A stretch of 64,000 nt of DNA. Source: Mesorhizobium sp. ES1-1 (GTDB lineage: Bacteria; Pseudomonadota; Alphaproteobacteria; Rhizobiales; Rhizobiaceae). Under the pieces are notes generated by a model. That model did not search any database. It was not told the origin of the DNA and saw only the letters and a program-made list of their open reading frames with translations. Positions 16,280 to 23,607 of this stretch are shown piece by piece. The stretch is from the NCBI RefSeq assembly GCF_020164785.1, contig NZ_JAIUGX010000017.1:1-64000 (forward strand), in the 5' to 3' direction. Every line of letters begins with the position of its first letter. Within the stretch, counting starts at the first letter, position 1. A program made the translations under genes and the position numbers.

Positions 16280-17407
16280 TCACCCTGCGGCGTCGGCCTT
16301 TTGCAGAGCTCGCACGCGGTCGGCAAGGCTGCGCTTCCCAGGATTTACATCGGACGGCACCGCCAGTGCCTTAGCGATCGGAGAAGCCGGGCCCTCCAGC
16401 TTGGCGGTCAGGTGGACGACTTCCGCCGCCAGTTCGTTCATCTGCTCGCGCAAGGCGGAGGCCCCATCCACGGGGCTGGATGCGGTCTGCACCCCGAGAC
16501 CCGCTTTCAGCCGCTTGTTTTCGCGCGCCAATGCGGTCAACCTTGCCTCGAGGCGCTCGCGGTCGCTGTCGAGCTTCGCGATCGCCTTGTCGAGATCGTT
16601 CTTACCGGTTTCGCCGGTCTTGCCGCCCAGCCGCGGGGCAGCCGCAACGTCCTCGGGCTTGAGCTTTTCGCGTAGCCGCGCCAAGTCCTTTTCGCGGCGG
16701 TCCAGCCTGTCTTCCCGATCGGCAAGTGTGGCGAGCAGGCGCTCGACCTTCTTGTCGAGGTCAGCGGTTCTCTTCTTTTCGGCTTTCAGGGCGTCCCGCG
16801 CGGCTTTGCTTTCTGCCGCCAGCTCCTGGCTGCGCTTGTCCGCCTCCTTGCGCTGGACGCGCAGTTGAGAAACATCGGCGGCGAGTTTCTGCAATTCAGC
16901 TTCGCGCGCCACCAGTTCGATCTGCCGGCTGGAGGAGGAGAAGCTGGCATCGTCATACATGTGCTCCAGCTTTTCGACCTCGAGCGCGCGCTTTTCCAGC
17001 TTGCGCTCGGTTTCCTTGAGGCGCTCCGAAAGCTGGTGCAGCTCGCCCTCGCGCTTGCGTAGGGCTTCGTTCTTGGCCTCAACTTCTCTGAGCGCCTGAT
17101 CCTTGCTTATGCGCTCGACCGCCAGCCCCTTCAGGGCCTCGCGGCCGCGATTGATTTCGACAAGCTGTTCCGCCGCCTTCTCCCGCAGCGCCTTGACGCT
17201 GATTTCAAGGCGCCGCGTCGTCATGGCGTATTCGGCCCGGATGCGGTCCTTGTCCGCCTGAATTTCGGCCAATGTCAGAGGCAACGAGCCCTCGACGCGC
17301 CTGCGTGTCAACGCAACGGCCCTTCGCCATATGGCTGGGGTGACCATAACAGCGAGAAAGCCGGCACACAGAAACCCGAGAACGAAGAACAGGACCGACT
17401 GAACCAA
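16280..17407 (-). CDS. Single-pass membrane protein with long coiled coil
   Basis: About 375 residues. The N-terminus is one membrane helix (VQSVLFFVLGFLCAGFLAVMV) followed by basic residues, then a roughly 300-residue heptad-rich charged coiled coil (for example LHQLSERLKETERKLEKRAL, REDRLDRREKDLARLREKL). This layout suggests an inner-membrane-anchored cytoplasmic rod, perhaps a scaffold. The family is unnamed to me. No ATG precedes the membrane helix; TTG 17407 is my best start, without a strong ribosome binding site, so the N-terminus is uncertain. Confidence 0.7.
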   Translation of the reverse strand: MVQSVLFFVLGFLCAGFLAVMVTPAIWRRAVALTRRRVEGSLPLTLAEIQADKDRIRAEYAMTTRRLEISVKALREKAAEQLVEINRGREALKGLAVERISKDQALREVEAKNEALRKREGELHQLSERLKETERKLEKRALEVEKLEHMYDDASFSSSSRQIELVAREAELQKLAADVSQLRVQRKEADKRSQELAAESKAARDALKAEKKRTADLDKKVERLLATLADREDRLDRREKDLARLREKLKPEDVAAAPRLGGKTGETGKNDLDKAIAKLDSDRERLEARLTALARENKRLKAGLGVQTASSPVDGASALREQMNELAAEVVHLTAKLEGPASPIAKALAVPSDVNPGKRSLADRVRALQKADAAG

Positions 17408-17603
17408 GGGACTACCCGTTGTGGACGTAAACCGCCAAACCCATGCACGTCGCCAGACAGAAAGCAGGTTCTGGCACCATGCCGTGCAACAGCGACAATC
17501 AAAAGCGCATTGAGCGTTGCTGCTCAGGCGCTCCTGATTTCGCCATCCTGACATGGCTGAATTCCAGCCTTGCGGCAAGAGTTCGCCGCGCCCAGGGCTC
17601 GGG

Positions 17604-18212
17604 TCAGAACGGATTCCACGTCGCGCGATCTGTCAGCTTCAAATAGCCGAGATTGACGCCAAGCCTGGCACCGACCCCCGTGCGTATCGGAACCAGCAGC
17701 ACATTGTTGTTCTTCAAAACGTTGAAGCCAACGCCCGCAATCACATAGGCGGAGCCGGCAACGCCGCCATAGCGGTTGTAGAGGCTGCCCACATCGTCGA
17801 GATTGTAGACCAGCATCATCACGCGCGACCCCTCGCCGCCGAAGTCCCAGCCGAGCGACGGACCCTGCCAGAAGACTTTGTGATCGCCGGCATTCTTGGT
17901 GTAGAGCGTGCCCTCGCCATAGGTCAGGCCGCCTATCAGTGCGCCCGAGCCTTCTTCGCCCAACAGATAACCATTGGGCAGCCCGTAAGAAGCAAAGATC
18001 TTCTCCACGACCGTGGCGAGGCCGCCCGATGTCGCGCCGAAGAACTTGTGGCCGGAATCGACAATTTCCTGGGCCGTATATTCCTGAGCCCGAAGGGCCG
18101 AAGTCGAGAAGACGAGAACGCCCATGAGCGCGATCGTCATTGATAGGACCCGCAACAGGGCCCGGTCGGGGATGACACGGAACAGGCTCCGGTCGCAAAA
18201 TCGGGAAAACAT
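17604..18212 (-). CDS. eipA: EipA family (DUF1134) periplasmic envelope-integrity protein
   Basis: 202-residue secreted protein. A long N-terminal region with a hydrophobic signal (TIALMGVLVFSTSALRA-QEY) precedes the DUF1134 domain (GHKFFGATSGGLATVVEKIF, YGEGTLYTKNAGDHKVFWQGPS, GGVAGSAYVIAGVGFNVLKN). In Brucella, EipA is a small beta-barrel periplasmic protein needed for envelope integrity and virulence, and its gene is reported as a direct CtrA target. That fits its position divergent from chpT and near ctrA. Met at 18140 is an alternative start that would shorten the signal peptide. Confidence 0.85.
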   Translation of the reverse strand: MFSRFCDRSLFRVIPDRALLRVLSMTIALMGVLVFSTSALRAQEYTAQEIVDSGHKFFGATSGGLATVVEKIFASYGLPNGYLLGEEGSGALIGGLTYGEGTLYTKNAGDHKVFWQGPSLGWDFGGEGSRVMMLVYNLDDVGSLYNRYGGVAGSAYVIAGVGFNVLKNNNVLLVPIRTGVGARLGVNLGYLKLTDRATWNPF

Positions 18213-18553
18213 GCTTCCAATCTCCGTCAGGGAGCACCTTCGCCGACGCCTCTCACCCCTTCCGGCTCTTTAGGCGGCCGTTAAGGGTAACTGTTACGGG
18301 CAAACTATGCCGTAATTCTTTTTCACCTATTAAATTCGCACACGAACGTGGCGGTTCAAAGGCTGGTGGAGATTCCGACGGGACGCGCAGCCTGCGTGAA
18401 CACGCCATTTGCCACGGCCACAATTCTGGATTTGTTGCCGCACACGCGGGCGCTGTGTAATCAGGATGCCTGGGGAGAGAGCGTGATTCGGGCGGATAGG
18501 CGACAATCGATCGCTCGGCCGTAAGATTGTGAATTTTGCAGGGATTTTCGCCG
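18213..18553. promoter_or_regulatory. eipA-chpT divergent intergenic region
   Basis: 341 bp between two divergent genes. It holds two GANTC (CcrM) sites, 18371-18375 and 18485-18489, and AT-richer DNA around 18301-18340 with TTAA at 18281 and 18331. I could not find a full TTAA-N7-TTAA CtrA site. No small gene was seen. Confidence 0.45.
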
Positions 18554-19183
18554 ATGGCCGAACTGTTCACCCTTTCCGCACCCGACCTGGCGGCGCTTTT
18601 GTGCAGCCGCGTGTGTCACGATATCATCTCGCCCGTCGGCGCGATCAACAATGGCCTCGAACTGCTTGATGAAGGCGGCGCCGACGAAGATGCCATGAAG
18701 TTGATCCGGCAGAGCGCCCGCAATGCTTCTGCTCGCCTGCAATTCGCCCGCATTGCGTTCGGGGCGGCCGGTTCGGCCGGCATGCTGATCGATACCGGCG
18801 ACGCCGAAGCGGTCGCCATCGCCTTCCTCAAGAACGAAAAGCCGGAGCTGACCTGGAACGGTTCCCGCGCGCTGCTTCCCAAGAACAAGGTCAAGCTGCT
18901 GCTCAACCTGCTTCTCGTCGCCAACGCCGCCATCCCGCGCGGCGGCAAGCTTTCGGTGACGCTGGAGAACCTTGAGACCGAGCCGCGTTTCGCGCTTGCC
19001 TCGAGCGGCCCGATGCTGCGCGTGCCGCCGAAATTCCTGGAACTGCATTCCGGCCACAAGCCGGAGGAGCCGATCGACGCACATTCCGTGCAGCCCTACT
19101 ATACGCTGCTCCTTGCGCGCGAAGCCAACATGACGATTTCAATTCACGCCACGCCAGAAGAAATCGTCCTCTCGGCCGCCTGA
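18554..19183 (+). CDS. chpT: Histidine phosphotransferase ChpT
   Basis: 209-residue phosphotransferase that relays phosphate from CckA to CtrA and CpdR in the alphaproteobacterial cell-cycle pathway. H22 lies in SRVCHDIISPVGAINNGLELL, the phosphoacceptor helix, followed by a degenerate ATPase-like domain (KVKLLLNLLLVANAAIPRGG). Length matches the family. The ATG at 18554 is chosen because it begins the conserved N-terminus. Its partner ctrA lies 0.8 kb downstream on the other strand, an arrangement also seen in Brucella. Confidence 0.93.
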   Translation: MAELFTLSAPDLAALLCSRVCHDIISPVGAINNGLELLDEGGADEDAMKLIRQSARNASARLQFARIAFGAAGSAGMLIDTGDAEAVAIAFLKNEKPELTWNGSRALLPKNKVKLLLNLLLVANAAIPRGGKLSVTLENLETEPRFALASSGPMLRVPPKFLELHSGHKPEEPIDAHSVQPYYTLLLAREANMTISIHATPEEIVLSAA

Positions 19184-19218
19184 CCTGTGCTTGAACTCCC
19201 AGAAGACAGCCAACTATT

Positions 19219-19238
19219 CTGCAGATCGACGTCTGCAG
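19219..19238. repeat. Inverted repeat after chpT
   Basis: CTGCAGA (19219-19225) and TCTGCAG (19232-19238) flank a 6-base spacer. It lies 36 bp past the chpT stop. There is no following T-tract, so it could be a weak terminator or an operator for the next gene. Confidence 0.5.
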
Positions 19239-19428
19239 ATTAGATAAATTGGACGCGATGAGCTTGTGCGGGCCAGACGAACCAAGACTTGCGAAGAACA
19301 GTCTACAAAACGCATCTTCCTAAGAATTTTATGTAACGGCTTTTCAGCTTCTTTACCAGATCGTCCTATGGTGCGTTTCGGGACACCCCGACACTGGCCG
19401 GCTTGCCAATAGGCATAGAGGAACCGGA

Positions 19429-19797
19429 ATGAAGCGCTGCATGTTCGTCGACGATTCAAGCGTGATCAGACAGGTTGCGAAACGCATCCTGGGTGGCTCC
19501 GATCTGTTGGTCATCGAAGCGCCGAGCGGACGGGACGCTCTTGAGATGTGCAGCGCCGAGATGCCCGAGATCATCATCGTCGACGGTGCCTTGCCGGATC
19601 TCCCCGCAGTTGATCTCATCCTGCGCATTCGGGCCATGGAGAGCCCGGTCAGGCCGCAGATCCTGATTTCACTTGTCGAGCTTGATGTCGCCTCGATCAT
19701 GCGCGCCAAGCGCGCCGGTGCCCAGGGCTACCTCCTGAAGCCGTTCAACCGGCCACAATTGCTCGAGTGCTTTCGCAGCCTGAAGATCGCTGCCTGA
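19429..19797 (+). CDS. Single-domain response regulator between chpT and ctrA
   Basis: 122-residue stand-alone receiver domain with no output domain. Acidic D8-D9, the phosphoacceptor D52 in EIIIVDGALPDLP, a serine at about 81 in the T/S position, and the conserved lysine in GYLLKPF are present, so it should be phosphorylatable. The sequence is not DivK or CpdR as I recall them. Its position next to chpT and ctrA suggests it could receive phosphate from ChpT or act as a phosphate sink; that is inference. A CCTAAG element shared with ctrA and sciP upstream DNA lies at 19319-19324. Confidence 0.85.
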   Translation: MKRCMFVDDSSVIRQVAKRILGGSDLLVIEAPSGRDALEMCSAEMPEIIIVDGALPDLPAVDLILRIRAMESPVRPQILISLVELDVASIMRAKRAGAQGYLLKPFNRPQLLECFRSLKIAA

Positions 19798-19891
19798 TCA
19801 GGTGGCTGTCACTGGCTGAAGCGGGCCTGGAAACAGATCGGCGATACTCGGAACCTTGTCCCGGCAGACTGTTATTGGCCCATCAAGCAAA

Positions 19892-19911
19892 AACCCGGCC
19901 GGAGCCGGGTT
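19892..19911 (-). terminator. Intrinsic terminator of ctrA
   Basis: Stem AACCCGGC (19892-19899) / GCCGGGTT (19904-19911) with a 4-base loop. Read on the minus strand it is followed by a T-run, placing it 36 bp beyond the ctrA stop. It also separates ctrA from the convergent receiver gene. Confidence 0.85.
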
Positions 19912-19946
19912 GTTGTCTGGGCGGAAAGCTCGCTGACGTGCGCCGG

Positions 19947-20642
19947 TCAGGCGCTGACGCGGATATCTTCCGGTTCACGCAGCACATAGCCACGGCCCCA
20001 CACCGTCTCGATGTAGTTCTGTCCGCCCGACGCCGCGTCCAGCTTCTTGCGCAGCTTGCAGATGAACACGTCGATGATCTTCAACTCGGGCTCGTCCATG
20101 CCGCCATAAAGGTGGTTCAAGAACATTTCCTTGGTGAGCGTGGTTCCTTTGCGCAGCGATAGCAGTTCCAGCATCTGGTATTCCTTGCCGGTCAGATGCA
20201 CGCGCTGGCCGCCGACTTCGACGGTCTTGGCATCGAGGTTGACCACGAGGTCCCCCGTGGTGATGACCGACTGGGCGTGGCCCTTGGAGCGCCTCACGAT
20301 GGCGTGGATGCGGGCAACCAGCTCATCCTTGTGGAACGGCTTGGTCATGTAGTCGTCGGCGCCGAAGCCGAGGCCGCGAACCTTGTCTTCGATGCCAGCC
20401 ATGCCGGAGAGGATGAGGATCGGGGTCTTCACCTTGGACAGGCGCAGCGTCCGCAAGACTTCGTAGCCGGACATGTCAGGCAGATTAAGGTCAAGAAGGA
20501 TTATATCATAGTCATAGAGCTTGCCTAGATCGACGCCCTCTTCGCCGAGATCCGTCGTATAGACATTGAAACTTTCCGATTTGAGCATCAGTTCGATGCT
20601 CTGTGCGGTTGCACTGTCATCTTCTATCAGCAGAACACGCAT
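19947..20642 (-). CDS. ctrA: Cell-cycle master response regulator CtrA
   Basis: 231 residues, the canonical length. The receiver domain has the phosphoacceptor D51 in DIILLDLNLPDMSGYEVLR and K in MTKPFHKDELVARIHAIVRRSKGH; the OmpR-type winged helix has LTGKEYQMLELLSLRKGTTLTKEMFLNHLYGGMDEPELKIIDVF, given here only as identification. The protein controls DNA replication, division, motility and envelope genes in alphaproteobacteria, when phosphorylated through CckA-ChpT. The upstream region has GANTC sites and a GTTAACCAT half-site. It is flanked by chpT, a fliJ-like gene and, beyond, sciP. Confidence 0.97.
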   Translation of the reverse strand: MRVLLIEDDSATAQSIELMLKSESFNVYTTDLGEEGVDLGKLYDYDIILLDLNLPDMSGYEVLRTLRLSKVKTPILILSGMAGIEDKVRGLGFGADDYMTKPFHKDELVARIHAIVRRSKGHAQSVITTGDLVVNLDAKTVEVGGQRVHLTGKEYQMLELLSLRKGTTLTKEMFLNHLYGGMDEPELKIIDVFICKLRKKLDAASGGQNYIETVWGRGYVLREPEDIRVSA

Positions 20643-20724
20643 TTCATTCCCCTTTTCTGCTGCCGGACCATTTCACGGCCCGTCCGGACCCGGAGCAGTG
20701 GTTGCCTTGTGCAGAGGCTGCCAT

Positions 20725-20745
20725 TGAATGGTTAACAAAACCTAA
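20725..20745 (-). promoter_or_regulatory. Candidate CtrA half-site upstream of ctrA
   Basis: On the minus strand 20728-20736 reads GTTAACCAT, the half-site described for rhizobial CtrA, 86-94 bp before the ctrA ATG. A near copy (GGTAACCAT) occurs at 20957-20965. This is consistent with autoregulation. A full TTAA-N7-TTAA box was not found. Confidence 0.55.
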
Positions 20746-20796
20746 TTTCCCGTCAATTGGGGTACCAGATTTTTTAACCTCTTTCTACACCCTCTT

Positions 20797-20873
20797 GAAT
20801 CCAATAATGAATCACAGACGCAATTCCCTAATGCGACACATTAGGAAGCTCACCTAAGTGACTCCAGGGACTC
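20797..20873. promoter_or_regulatory. Cluster of four GANTC (CcrM) sites upstream of ctrA
   Basis: GANTC sites occur at 20797-20801, 20809-20813, 20860-20864 and 20869-20873, and a fifth abuts the fliJ-like start at 21089-21093. In Caulobacter a CcrM methylation site in the ctrA promoter times transcription; the same logic is inferred here. Confidence 0.6.
20827..20845. promoter_or_regulatory. Inverted repeat CCTAATG-N5-CATTAGG upstream of ctrA
   Basis: Perfect 7-bp arms at 20827-20833 and 20839-20845 around a 5-base spacer, between the GANTC pairs. The element TCCCTAATG recurs upstream of sciP. It is a candidate operator for an unidentified regulator. Confidence 0.5.
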
Positions 20874-21093
20874 ATCGACCCGCTTCCGCATCGACAGCCG
20901 GAATTTTTACCCGGCCTTAAGTCCTGAGCCGTATGATTAACAATGCGCGTAAACGAATGGTTACCAGCGGCCAGAAACTTTAGGGTTTTGTTTCCCATAG
21001 TCTCGGGAAAGCCGGTGGAAACGGGCGCCGCTTGGACGTTTGCCGGGTGAATGGACGATATGTGCAGGTGTGCGTTGCCAGGAGTACCGAATC

Positions 21094-21471
21094 ATGAAGT
21101 CACGTGAAAACCTCGTTCGGCTGAAGCAGTTTCAGGTGAGCGAGAAGCGGCGGCAGCTGATGCAGCTCGACACGATGATCGCCGAGTTCGAACGCATGGC
21201 CGTGGAACTGGAGCTTCAGATCACCGCGGAGGAAAAGAAGGCAGGCATCACCGACATCAATCATTTCGCCTACCCGACCTTCGCCAAGGCGGCGCGCCTG
21301 CGTCGCGACAATCTCAGAAACTCGCAAAGCGACCTCGCTCAGCAGCGAAGCGCCGCCGAATCATCACTCACCGAAGCCGAAGCGGAACTTTCCAAAGCGG
21401 AGATGCTGGAATCGCGCGACACCAAGATGCGCGACGCCGAATTGGGCGGCCGTAGCGCCATGATCGGTTGA
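21094..21471 (+). CDS. FliJ-family flagellar export chaperone-like protein
   Basis: 125-residue, largely alpha-helical coiled-coil protein (MKSRENLVRLKQFQVSEKRR, then MIAEFERMAVELELQIT and a C-terminal SLTEAEAELSKAEMLE). Composition and placement beside ctrA match the FliJ-like protein found there in Rhizobiales. FliJ joins the flagellar type III export ATPase complex and recycles chaperones. No other flagellar genes lie in the window. An AGGAG site precedes the ATG, and a GANTC site directly abuts the start codon. Confidence 0.75.
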   Translation: MKSRENLVRLKQFQVSEKRRQLMQLDTMIAEFERMAVELELQITAEEKKAGITDINHFAYPTFAKAARLRRDNLRNSQSDLAQQRSAAESSLTEAEAELSKAEMLESRDTKMRDAELGGRSAMIG

Positions 21472-21595
21472 AAACAGGCCTCGGACCGTTGAACATACGC
21501 AATCGAAGCGTGGTGCCGCCGCTCAAACTACCTAGCCCGCAAAGCCAGATGGCATAAATCCCGCACTTTGACCGCCACCCAATAGGCCGCCGGCC

Positions 21596-22006
21596 TTATG
21601 CTCGGGCCGACAGATCCTCTTCAGCACTTAAAGCCGCCCGTGCACGGGCCTGCTTGATGTCCGGCACATGCTGCTCCGACCAGGATCTTATCTGACTGAG
21701 CAGCCCCGCCAGGTTCTCGCCAAGTTCGGTCAACTCATATTCAACCCGAGGCGGGATGACCGGAAAGATCTCACGCCGCACCAAACCGTCGCGCTCAAGG
21801 ATACGCAGTGTTTGCGTCAACATTTTCGGTGTGATCCCTTCGAGCCTGCGCGCCAGTTCGCCATTGCGCATCCGGCCGCGACGCAGCGCGCAGACCGTCA
21901 GATAGACCCATTTGCTGGCCAGCATCTCGAGCACGGCGTGCGAGGGGCACGTCCGCCGGAAGGCATCATAGCTGAAGCCGCAATCATCACTATCCATAGG
22001 GTGCAT
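21596..22006 (-). CDS. HxlR-family transcriptional regulator
   Basis: 136-residue winged-helix regulator. The motif CPSHAVLEMLASKWVYLTVCALRRGRMRNGELARRLEGITPKMLTQTLRILERDGLV is partly quoted in the family profile; key parts seen are a Cys (C20) before the first helix, the conserved KW, GITPKMLTQTLR and the wing REIFPVIPPRVEYELTELG. Cys20 is the redox or quinone-sensing cysteine in QorR/HypR-like members. It diverges from a quinone oxidoreductase-like gene with 78 bp between them, the classic regulator-target layout. Confidence 0.9.
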   Translation of the reverse strand: MHPMDSDDCGFSYDAFRRTCPSHAVLEMLASKWVYLTVCALRRGRMRNGELARRLEGITPKMLTQTLRILERDGLVRREIFPVIPPRVEYELTELGENLAGLLSQIRSWSEQHVPDIKQARARAALSAEEDLSARA

Positions 22007-22043
22007 ATATATAGAAAAGGTATATACTCTACAAGAGAATATT

Positions 22044-22060
22044 ACTATCTGAATGATAGT
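22044..22060. promoter_or_regulatory. Candidate HxlR operator
   Basis: Inverted repeat ACTATC-N5-GATAGT, centred 33 bp before the oxidoreductase ATG in the divergent intergenic region. Its symmetry and location suit a dimeric HxlR regulator. The surrounding DNA is AT-rich. Confidence 0.55.
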
Positions 22061-22084
22061 GGCTCAACAGAGCAGGAGACTCCG

Positions 22085-23011
22085 ATGCGTGCCATCATCC
22101 AGAATTCCTTCGGCGGGCCCGACGTCCTCGTCATCGCCGACCGCCCCGAACCAAAGCCAAAGCAGGGCGAAGTGCTTGTCCGCGTCCGAGGCGCCGGTAT
22201 CAACCCGGTCGATGGCGCGGTACGCGGCGGCCACTACCCGTTGCTTGGCGAGCCGCCCTTCATTCTCGGCTGGGATGTTTCGGGGACCGTCGAGGCGCTC
22301 GGCGCCGGCGTGACCGGCCTGAAGGTCGGCGACGCAGTGTTCGGCATGCCGCTTTTTCCCAGGCAGGCAGCCGCCTATGCGGAGCTGGCGGTGGCGCCCG
22401 CCGATGAAATCGCGATGAAGCCCGCCGGCATCGATCACATCCACGCCGCCGCATTGCCGCTGGCCGGGCTGACAGCTTGGCAAGGCCTTGTCCGCCATGG
22501 TGGATTGGAGCAGGGCCAGCGCGTGCTGATCCATGCCGCCGCCGGCGGTGTGGGCCATTTGGCGGTCCAGATTGCCAAGGCGCGCGGCGCCTACGTCATC
22601 GCCACCACCAGTCCGCAAAAGCTCGATTTCGTCCGCACGCTCGGAGCCGACGAGGTGATCGACTACACCAAGGGCGATTTCGCCGACGCTGTCGGTGACC
22701 TTGATCTGGTGCTGGAGCCAATCGGTGGCGAGCATGCTGAGCGCTCGCTAAGAGTGCTCAAGCCCGGCGGTATTCTGGTCTCGCTACTGGATGTGAGCGA
22801 CAACACCCGGACGCAGGCAAGGACGCGCGGCATCCGGGTCGAGCGGATGTCCGTCACTCCCGACCGTGACGGCCTCGTGGAACTTGGCAAACTGGTCGAC
22901 GCGAAAAAGCTTGCCATTCATGTGGCCAGGAGCTTTCCGCTTGAAGAGGCTGGCGACGCTCATGCCTTTCTGGCGACCAAGCCGATCGGCAAGGTGGTGC
23001 TGGCCGTCTAG
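22085..23011 (+). CDS. NADP-dependent zinc-type alcohol dehydrogenase / quinone oxidoreductase
   Basis: 308-residue medium-chain reductase. The N-terminal GroES-like domain opens RAIIQNSFGGPDVLVIADRP, and the nucleotide-binding motif is AAAGGVGHLAVQIAKARGAYV (AxxGGVG), as in NADPH quinone reductases. The zinc ligands of true alcohol dehydrogenases are not present, so it is a zeta-crystallin/QOR-like enzyme reducing quinones or enals. The ATG at 22085 follows GCAGGAGACTCCG. Its control by the divergent HxlR gene is inferred from layout. Confidence 0.9.
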   Translation: MRAIIQNSFGGPDVLVIADRPEPKPKQGEVLVRVRGAGINPVDGAVRGGHYPLLGEPPFILGWDVSGTVEALGAGVTGLKVGDAVFGMPLFPRQAAAYAELAVAPADEIAMKPAGIDHIHAAALPLAGLTAWQGLVRHGGLEQGQRVLIHAAAGGVGHLAVQIAKARGAYVIATTSPQKLDFVRTLGADEVIDYTKGDFADAVGDLDLVLEPIGGEHAERSLRVLKPGGILVSLLDVSDNTRTQARTRGIRVERMSVTPDRDGLVELGKLVDAKKLAIHVARSFPLEEAGDAHAFLATKPIGKVVLAV

Positions 23012-23036
23012 GGCAGAATATGTGGCAAAACAAAAA

Positions 23037-23060
23037 GGGCGCGGATTGCGCCCTTTTTTT
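23037..23060. terminator. Bidirectional intrinsic terminator between oxidoreductase and sciP
   Basis: GGGCGC (23037-23042) / GCGCCC (23048-23053), loop of 5, flanked by an A-run before and seven T after. It can stop transcription from both convergent genes. Confidence 0.9.
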
Positions 23061-23075
23061 ATCTTCAACCCGGCC

Positions 23076-23351
23076 TCAGTGCCGGTATTGCTGGATCCGC
23101 GTCGTGCGAAGCCCGGCAAGTCCATATTCATCGATCGATGCCTGCCAAGACAGGAATTCCTCGGTGGTGAGCTTGTAGCGCTGGCATGCCTCTTCCAGGC
23201 TCAAAAGCCCGCCGCGTACCGCCGCAACCACTTCCGCCTTGCGCCGGATAACCCAGCGACGTGTATTCGTCGGCGGCAGATCGGCAATCGTAAGAGGGCT
23301 GCCGTCGGGCCCAATAACATATTTGACTCTCGGTCTAACAAGATCGGTCAT
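23076..23351 (-). CDS. sciP: SciP, CtrA inhibitor (DUF1153)
   Basis: 91-residue helix-turn-helix protein, full family length. The sequence RPRVKYVIGPDGSPLTIADLPP followed by RRWVIRRKAEVVAAVRGGLLSLEEACQRY and TTEEFLSWQASIDEYGL is characteristic of SciP. In Caulobacter it binds DNA and CtrA to block CtrA-activated transcription in G1 cells. Its place 2.4 kb from ctrA puts activator and inhibitor in one locus. The start ATG is the only credible one. A CCTAAG/TCCCTAATG pair lies 67-84 bp upstream. Confidence 0.92.
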   Translation of the reverse strand: MTDLVRPRVKYVIGPDGSPLTIADLPPTNTRRWVIRRKAEVVAAVRGGLLSLEEACQRYKLTTEEFLSWQASIDEYGLAGLRTTRIQQYRH

Positions 23352-23417
23352 CGTACTCTCTACAAAAAACTCAAAGACCCAATCCTCGCCACCTTACCGC
23401 CACAGCTTTAAAAATTG

Positions 23418-23435
23418 CCTAAGCAGTCCCTAATG
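23418..23435 (-). promoter_or_regulatory. CCTAA elements upstream of sciP
   Basis: CCTAAG at 23418-23423 and TCCCTAATG at 23427-23435; the latter 9-mer is identical to 20825-20833 upstream of ctrA, in the same orientation relative to the gene. The binding factor is unknown. Confidence 0.4.
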
Positions 23436-23607
23436 ACTAGGTAATGATCATGAACGCCGCGTTAGTCTTTTCATCAGCATTTTAAACACTCGTTGACGTT
23501 TTCGATTCGGACATGAAAATCGGCCTGCCCACCAAAGCTGGCGTGGCCGGAACGCTTGACCTATATTCCGGCCACTGGCATTCAGCGCCAGGCGGAATGA
23601 AAGAACC

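Noticed and set aside
20643..21093. Full TTAA-N7-TTAA CtrA box
   Set aside because: Not found; only the 8-9 base half-site GTTAACCAT and a near copy are present, so I report only those.
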